This document shows positions 5,712-9,450 of a DNA stretch of 9,450 nucleotides, piece by piece (positions within the stretch are counted from its first letter, which is position 1; the number at the start of each line of letters is the position of its first letter). Location of the stretch: positions 1-9,450 of the forward strand of contig JAUXLO010000059.1 of assembly GCA_030623665.1 (NCBI GenBank). Direction: 5' to 3'. This stretch comes from Planctomycetota bacterium (GTDB lineage: Bacteria > Planctomycetota > Brocadiia > Brocadiales > Bathyanammoxibiaceae). The translations under genes were made by a program, and so were the position numbers. The notes beneath the pieces were generated by a model. That model made no database searches, was not told where the DNA came from, and saw nothing but the letters and a program-made list of their open reading frames with translations.

Positions 5712-6446
5712 ATGTCCAGCGTAGAGACTCCTGTCAAGGAAACAGAGGCAAAAAAGAAACCTGCGTCGGAGAAGGTACATACGTGGCCTAATCTGGTGGC
5801 CAAGGAATTCCTGTGTGCCTTGCTCTTCATAGTTATCATCTTCTTTTATAGCTATGCGATAGATGCCCCGTTGAGAGAGCTGGCCAATCCCGGAGAACCG
5901 GAAAACCCCGCAAAGGCCCCATGGTACTTCCTCGGTCTACAGGAGGTGTTGGTGTATTTTGACCCCTGGTTTGCCGGAGTTGTCATGCCTACGTTCATAA
6001 TCGTGGGCCTGATGATCATCCCTTACATAGACAACAACCCTATCGGCAACGGTTACTATACATTCTCTGAGAGGAAGTTTGCTGTCTCGGTATTTGTGTT
6101 TGGTTTTGTACTCTGGTATGTCCTTATCCTTATCGGGGTTTACTGCAGAGGGCCGTTCTGGGCCTGGTTCTGGCCGTGGGAGCAGTGGACGCTGGACTTC
6201 CCTACGCCGCCGCCCCTGTGGAGCCCGCATTGGGCTTTGGGACTGCTGGTACTCTTGGCATTCTTCGGCGGTGGTATGTACTATCCTGCCAGGAGATGGC
6301 GGAGCTGGTATGAGCAGCTAGGTCTTGTAAGGTACAGTATCGTCATGTTTTTCTTATTGGTCATGATAGGTACCATCTTAAAGATGGGTTTGAGACTGGC
6401 CTTTAGCATAAAATACGTCCTTGCGACACCATGGATTAATATCTAG
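5712..6446 (+). CDS. cytochrome b C-terminal half (subunit IV-like)
   Basis: This 244-residue membrane protein completes cytochrome b. A charged, lysine-rich N-terminus (1-30) is followed by transmembrane segments at about 33-50, 86-106, 122-145, 173-191 and 208-228. The quinol-binding motif, PEWY in most complexes, appears as A-P-W-Y (69-72) in KAPWYFLGLQEVLVYF, so the usual glutamate that takes a proton at Qo is replaced by Pro; a downstream acidic residue such as Glu78 could substitute. Plant subunit IV has three helices, so two extra C-terminal ones are present, as in longer bacterial versions. A tryptophan/proline-rich loop (149-174) between helices three and four is unusual. AGAGGGAGAG precedes the ATG; the gap to the b6-like gene is 24 bp and to the next gene 18 bp. 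Confidence 0.92.
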   Translation: MSSVETPVKETEAKKKPASEKVHTWPNLVAKEFLCALLFIVIIFFYSYAIDAPLRELANPGEPENPAKAPWYFLGLQEVLVYFDPWFAGVVMPTFIIVGLMIIPYIDNNPIGNGYYTFSERKFAVSVFVFGFVLWYVLILIGVYCRGPFWAWFWPWEQWTLDFPTPPPLWSPHWALGLLVLLAFFGGGMYYPARRWRSWYEQLGLVRYSIVMFFLLVMIGTILKMGLRLAFSIKYVLATPWINI

Positions 6447-6464
6447 CAGAGAGTAGAAGGTTAA

Positions 6465-7529
6465 ATGAAACGGAAATTATTTCTATTGTTCAGCATCCTT
6501 TTTCTTTGGTCGTCATATCTCTGGCTAAAGGAAGAGATTAGCCCTGCATGGATGGAGTACCAGAGCGCCTATTATGCGCAGCAGCTGGAGTTGGCGGAGA
6601 AGCAGCTTGAAGCAACTACGGACGAAGAGGAAAGGGCGAAGTTAAAGAAGACGATTGCCCAGTTCCAAAACCCGAAGTACGAGATAAAACAGGTCCTTCT
6701 CAAGGGTACCGCCACGTGGGCGAAGCAGCAAAACGGCGACAAGGTTGATAGGTGCATGACCTGTCATATAGACGAGAGGAAGCTGGGTGCGTCGCACAGT
6801 ATAGTGAAGGAGTTCCCGTTCGACGTCTATGGTTGTACAGTATGTCATGAAGGAGAGGGCAGGGCACTGACAAGGGAGGTGGCACACCGCGGCTTACTTC
6901 CCTACAGACGGCAGATGCAAGCGAGGCTGGAGAACTCAGATGCGGTCTTTGCGCTGTGGCTTGAATTCACCGAGCTAACGCCGGAGGAGACCGATCCCAA
7001 TCTTACCCCGGTATGGGGGAACTTCAGGCACCTGACCGTGACCGGCGAACATGCCATATTCACAGGCAGCAAGAAGTGTTTGCGCTGCCATGCCGGGCTT
7101 ACCGCCCCCCACGTAGAGCGTTGGAAGCGGACGAAGTTTACGAGCTTCGACAGGGTGAGGCGAGCCCCGGACTTTGTGGAAGGTGATGAGAATTACAGGA
7201 AAACGTGTTACAAGTGTCACACCACGGGGTATGACGCAAGGACGGGACGGTATGAAGAGTCTGGTGTGACGTGTGAGGCATGTCACGGCGCAGGGGAGCT
7301 GTATAGCTACTTTATGGACATTGGTAAGGCCCAGGAGGGCCAGAAGATTGCCCGCGTTAACAGTCCTTACAATGTGTGTTTTGACTGTCACATAAGCCGG
7401 CGCCACGAGATGAGACCAACGTACTTCAAGGACCGGGATACGGCCGGAGATTGGTGGTTTACAAAATACTCCAAGCTGTTGACGGAATCGGAAGATATCT
7501 CACCTTCCGAGGCTTGGCGGAGAGAATAA
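6465..7529 (+). CDS. membrane-anchored hexaheme cytochrome c (diheme module plus c554-like tetraheme module)
   Basis: A 354-residue protein with six CxxCH heme c sites: C97-C100-H101, C124-C127-H128, C205-C208-H209, C248-C251-H252, C270-C273-H274 and C305-C308-H309. Every cysteine belongs to a heme motif. Residues 4-21 are an uncleaved-looking signal anchor, and 36-68 is a charged, likely coiled-coil segment. The first two hemes (DRCMTCHIDERK, YGCTVCHEGEGRA) form a small diheme module like those attached to other bacterial bc complexes. From about residue 196 the protein matches the cytochrome c554 family (GSKKCLRCHAGL, KTCYKCHTTGYD, SGVTCEACHGAGELY). It presumably replaces cytochrome c1/f, taking electrons from the Rieske centre toward the octaheme protein next in the operon, outside the cytoplasm. 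As I recall, Kuenenia has a hexaheme protein in the same place (kuste4573). AGAAGG is 4 bases before the ATG. The next gene starts either 3 bp or 42 bp later. Confidence 0.92.
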   Translation: MKRKLFLLFSILFLWSSYLWLKEEISPAWMEYQSAYYAQQLELAEKQLEATTDEEERAKLKKTIAQFQNPKYEIKQVLLKGTATWAKQQNGDKVDRCMTCHIDERKLGASHSIVKEFPFDVYGCTVCHEGEGRALTREVAHRGLLPYRRQMQARLENSDAVFALWLEFTELTPEETDPNLTPVWGNFRHLTVTGEHAIFTGSKKCLRCHAGLTAPHVERWKRTKFTSFDRVRRAPDFVEGDENYRKTCYKCHTTGYDARTGRYEESGVTCEACHGAGELYSYFMDIGKAQEGQKIARVNSPYNVCFDCHISRRHEMRPTYFKDRDTAGDWWFTKYSKLLTESEDISPSEAWRRE

Positions 7530-7558
7530 TATATGGAGATTAAAGAAAGAAGTCTAAA

Positions 7559-7563
7559 AGGAG
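7559..7563 (+). promoter_or_regulatory. ribosome binding site that sets the start of the octaheme gene
   Basis: AGGAG lies 8 bases before the ATG at 7572-7574, in AAAAGGAGA, the strongest Shine-Dalgarno in the operon. The ATG at 7533 has only GGAGAG at the end of the previous gene. The 7572 start also gives a normal signal peptide without a 13-residue charged extension. Confidence 0.6.
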
Positions 7564-7571
7564 ATGTATTT

Positions 7572-9308
7572 ATGAGATTTATAAGACCTTTGGGAGCATT
7601 ATTAATTTTATCCCTACTCCTTGGGCCGCCTGGGGCGGGTCTTGTGGTTGCAGAGGAGCAGTATGCGGCGCCACAACCTCAGGAACAACAGGAGAAGCTT
7701 GGGGAACTCTATGATAATGAGACCCTCAAGAAGTGGTATGAGGAGCACGTAGGCCTCGAGAAGGGAAGCGGGCCGTGGATGGATTTTTATAAACCGCCGG
7801 CCATGCACATGTATTGGATGCCGACGAGGCATTACGTAAGACCTGATGGCACCTATTACGACCAGCTGTTAGAGAAGTACAAGGCGGATGAGTGCGTTAA
7901 GTGTCATGAGGAGGTGAGCCCCGGTCTGGTCAACGATTGGAGAGAATCTACCCATGCACATCCAAAGAAGAACGACTACTTTACCGCTAAAACTAAAGAG
8001 ATAGAGAAGCGGTTGAATGAAGAGCTGGAGGAAGTGGACTGTAGCTGGTGTCATGGTAAGGACCATAAAGAGCTCTATATGCCGGCCTCCCAGCACTGTG
8101 GTCAGTGCCACGTTCAGCAGGTTAACGAATGGTTGTCGGAAAAGGACTATGGCAGGCCAAACCATCCACAGACTACCGAGGCCAATGTTCTTGTGCCCTG
8201 GTATCCGGAGCTCTACAGGATGGGTATCGGCCAGCTGCAGTTTGGATGCGACTACTGTCACGCGGCCTCGGAGAAGTGTGATATATGCCATACGAGGCAC
8301 GCCTTCCGCGCCTCCGAGGGCAGAAAGCCCGAGGCCTGTATGAGCTGTCACATGGGCTATGACCACCCTGATGCCGAGTCCTACGGTGAGTCCAAGATGG
8401 GCTACATCTATCACATGGACGGGCATGAGTGGGACTTTGAAAAACCCCTCTCAGAGGTGGTACCCGGCAAGGATTATCGCACCCCCACATGCCAGTTCTG
8501 CCACATGTATTCTGTTGACGGGAAATACACCCACAACACCGTATCAAAGGGCATCTGGCGTATGGGCACCGTGCCTCCCAAGGGCATGGAGTTCAAGTCG
8601 TCACTTAAGGATTACCCTTACGGGGTAAAGCTTCCGCCACTGGACCATAAGCTGGATATATACAGCCCTGAGAGCAAGAAGAAGAGGGAGAAGTGGATAG
8701 AGGTGTGTAGCAACTGCCACAGCCCTCGCTGGGGAAGACTGTATCTGGAAAACCTGGATGACGTTATGTTCCAGGTGTGGAGTCTCCAGGATAGGGCTCA
8801 AAAGGTAATAGAAGACGTGATCGCTGCCGGGGCCCTTGACCCCGGTCCAGCAGACAGGGATATATACCCACTCGGCGATGTGGTTGCAGACGCCCTTGGC
8901 CCGGGACTGCTTGGCGAACCGATCTATAACGCCTTTAAGCAGACAGGGGGTAAGCTCCCCGTACTCGGACCTATACTTGGTGTCTACGGGGTGTTCTATC
9001 CCGGAAAGTACAACCCCTCCAAGATAGAGAGGTGGTACACGGACATGTGGTTCGGTGACAAGGCGTTCCTCTATAAAGGAACGGCCCACGTACAGCAGGA
9101 TATCTCCTGGTGGTATGGTTCCTCCAAGGTCTTTGAGAAGCTGGCGTATATTGAAAGTGAGGCACGCCACCTGATGAGGGCCAAGGACACCGACCGCCTC
9201 CTCAAGGAGAAGGGCAGGTTTAAGAGCATGCCTTCGTTAGGTCTCATAATGGCCTGCCTTGCCGGCGTGGTGTTCGGTGCCGCTATTGTAATGAGAAAGA
9301 AGAGGTAG
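7572..9308 (+). CDS. octaheme HAO-like cytochrome c of the bc complex, C-terminally anchored
   Basis: An octaheme protein of the hydroxylamine-oxidoreductase family, 578 residues from the preferred ATG at 7572 (591 if the ATG at 7533 is used). A signal peptide (RFIRPLGALLILSLLL, cleavage near VVA-EE) leads it. Eight CxxCH motifs begin at C108, C157, C176, C226, C236, C256, C307 and C379, with the close pair CDYCH/CDICH typical of the HAO fold. The helical region after heme 8 includes LENLDDVMFQVWSLQDRAQK and, around 500-520, GTAHVQQDISWWYG. There the tyrosine that crosslinks the catalytic heme into P460 in HAO (in a D-Y-x-x-W-H-G setting, from memory) appears to be Ile511. Without that crosslink such proteins favour reduction or electron relay. 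Residues 555-573 form a transmembrane helix followed by RKKR, tethering it to the complex. This matches kuste4574 of the Kuenenia bc-3 complex as I recall it. The substrate is unknown; nitrite/NO reduction or hydroxylamine-related chemistry are the candidates. Confidence 0.9.
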   Translation: MRFIRPLGALLILSLLLGPPGAGLVVAEEQYAAPQPQEQQEKLGELYDNETLKKWYEEHVGLEKGSGPWMDFYKPPAMHMYWMPTRHYVRPDGTYYDQLLEKYKADECVKCHEEVSPGLVNDWRESTHAHPKKNDYFTAKTKEIEKRLNEELEEVDCSWCHGKDHKELYMPASQHCGQCHVQQVNEWLSEKDYGRPNHPQTTEANVLVPWYPELYRMGIGQLQFGCDYCHAASEKCDICHTRHAFRASEGRKPEACMSCHMGYDHPDAESYGESKMGYIYHMDGHEWDFEKPLSEVVPGKDYRTPTCQFCHMYSVDGKYTHNTVSKGIWRMGTVPPKGMEFKSSLKDYPYGVKLPPLDHKLDIYSPESKKKREKWIEVCSNCHSPRWGRLYLENLDDVMFQVWSLQDRAQKVIEDVIAAGALDPGPADRDIYPLGDVVADALGPGLLGEPIYNAFKQTGGKLPVLGPILGVYGVFYPGKYNPSKIERWYTDMWFGDKAFLYKGTAHVQQDISWWYGSSKVFEKLAYIESEARHLMRAKDTDRLLKEKGRFKSMPSLGLIMACLAGVVFGAAIVMRKKR

Positions 9309-9336
9309 TAGTGTAAAGGCCTTTCCTTTGATTAGA

Positions 9337-9353
9337 GTTCATCCCGGATGAAC
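9337..9353 (+). other. perfect small hairpin ahead of the terminator
   Basis: GTTCATC (9337-9343) and GATGAAC (9347-9353) pair perfectly around CCG (or an 8-bp palindrome around one C). It ends 1 base before the terminator's A tract, so the 3' UTR would carry two stacked hairpins. It could block 3' exonucleases or be a protein site. Confidence 0.4.
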
Positions 9354-9354
9354 G

Positions 9355-9388
9355 AAAAAGCCCCAGGCAGAAATGCCTGGGGCTTTTT
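9355..9388 (+). terminator. strong intrinsic terminator of the bc operon
   Basis: An 11-bp perfect stem, AGCCCCAGGCA (9359-9369) with TGCCTGGGGCT (9374-9384), closed by a GAAA tetraloop of the stable GNRA type and followed by a six-T tract (9384-9389). The A run at 9355-9359 makes it usable in the other direction too. It ends 80 bp after the octaheme stop codon and closes the five-gene operon. The last 60 bases of the window hold nothing recognisable. Confidence 0.93.
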
Positions 9389-9450
9389 TATGCCCCTCTG
9401 TCATTACCGTTTGTTAATGGGTGGAGCCTATGTCTCGACACACCATGACC

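Noticed and set aside
7572..9308. NrfA-type ammonia-forming nitrite reductase, or true hydrazine dehydrogenase/HAO
   Set aside because: There are eight CxxCH sites and no CxxCK, which excludes typical NrfA. The likely missing crosslink tyrosine and the bc operon context argue against a true HAO or HDH.
1..9450. CRISPR array, tRNA, rRNA, insertion sequence or phage genes
   Set aside because: No regularly spaced repeats, cloverleaf, rRNA-like stretch, transposase or integrase was seen on either strand.

Overview
The window most likely comes from an anammox-type planctomycete (Brocadiales, relatives of Kuenenia, Brocadia and Scalindua). The main evidence is a five-gene plus-strand operon that joins a Rieske/split-cytochrome b complex to a six-heme cytochrome c and an eight-heme hydroxylamine-oxidoreductase (HAO)-like protein. 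As far as I recall, this is the layout of the third bc complex of Kuenenia stuttgartiensis (kuste4569-4574). The taxonomic call is an inference from gene content; no rRNA or other marker is present.

Minus-strand half (1-3973). At the left edge is the start of a secreted TPR protein, cut by the window. Next comes a short REP-like palindromic element beginning with GTAG. A likely operon then reads leftward: a small siroheme/4Fe-4S sulfite-reductase-like protein with two extra ferredoxin clusters, then AhbA and AhbB, the two subunits of siroheme decarboxylase. All three concern siroheme, and AhbAB feeds it toward heme b or heme d1. A good sigma70-like promoter sits only a few bases upstream of the first start codon. 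Upstream of this operon, on the same strand, is a YyaL-type thioredoxin/six-hairpin protein with a GTG start.

Divergent intergenic region (3974-4397). This AT-rich 424 bp region holds two sets of phased direct repeats, a perfect inverted repeat, candidate promoters for both directions and a leader hairpin just ahead of the Rieske gene. It is the obvious place for control of the respiratory operon.

Plus-strand half (4398-9308). The order is Tat-type Rieske protein, cytochrome b6-like N-terminal half, subunit IV-like C-terminal half, hexaheme cytochrome c (diheme module fused to a c554-like tetraheme module), and an octaheme HAO-like protein with a C-terminal membrane anchor. Gaps are 3 to 42 bp, most genes have clear ribosome binding sites, and a strong intrinsic terminator follows. 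Together they encode a quinol-oxidising (or reversed, quinone-reducing) complex with 14 c-type hemes and probably the covalent Qi-side heme of b6f complexes, since the equivalent cysteine is present. The octaheme subunit appears to lack the tyrosine that makes the P460 cofactor, so it is better read as a reductase or electron-relay module than as a true hydroxylamine or hydrazine oxidase. The physiological substrate is not known from the sequence.
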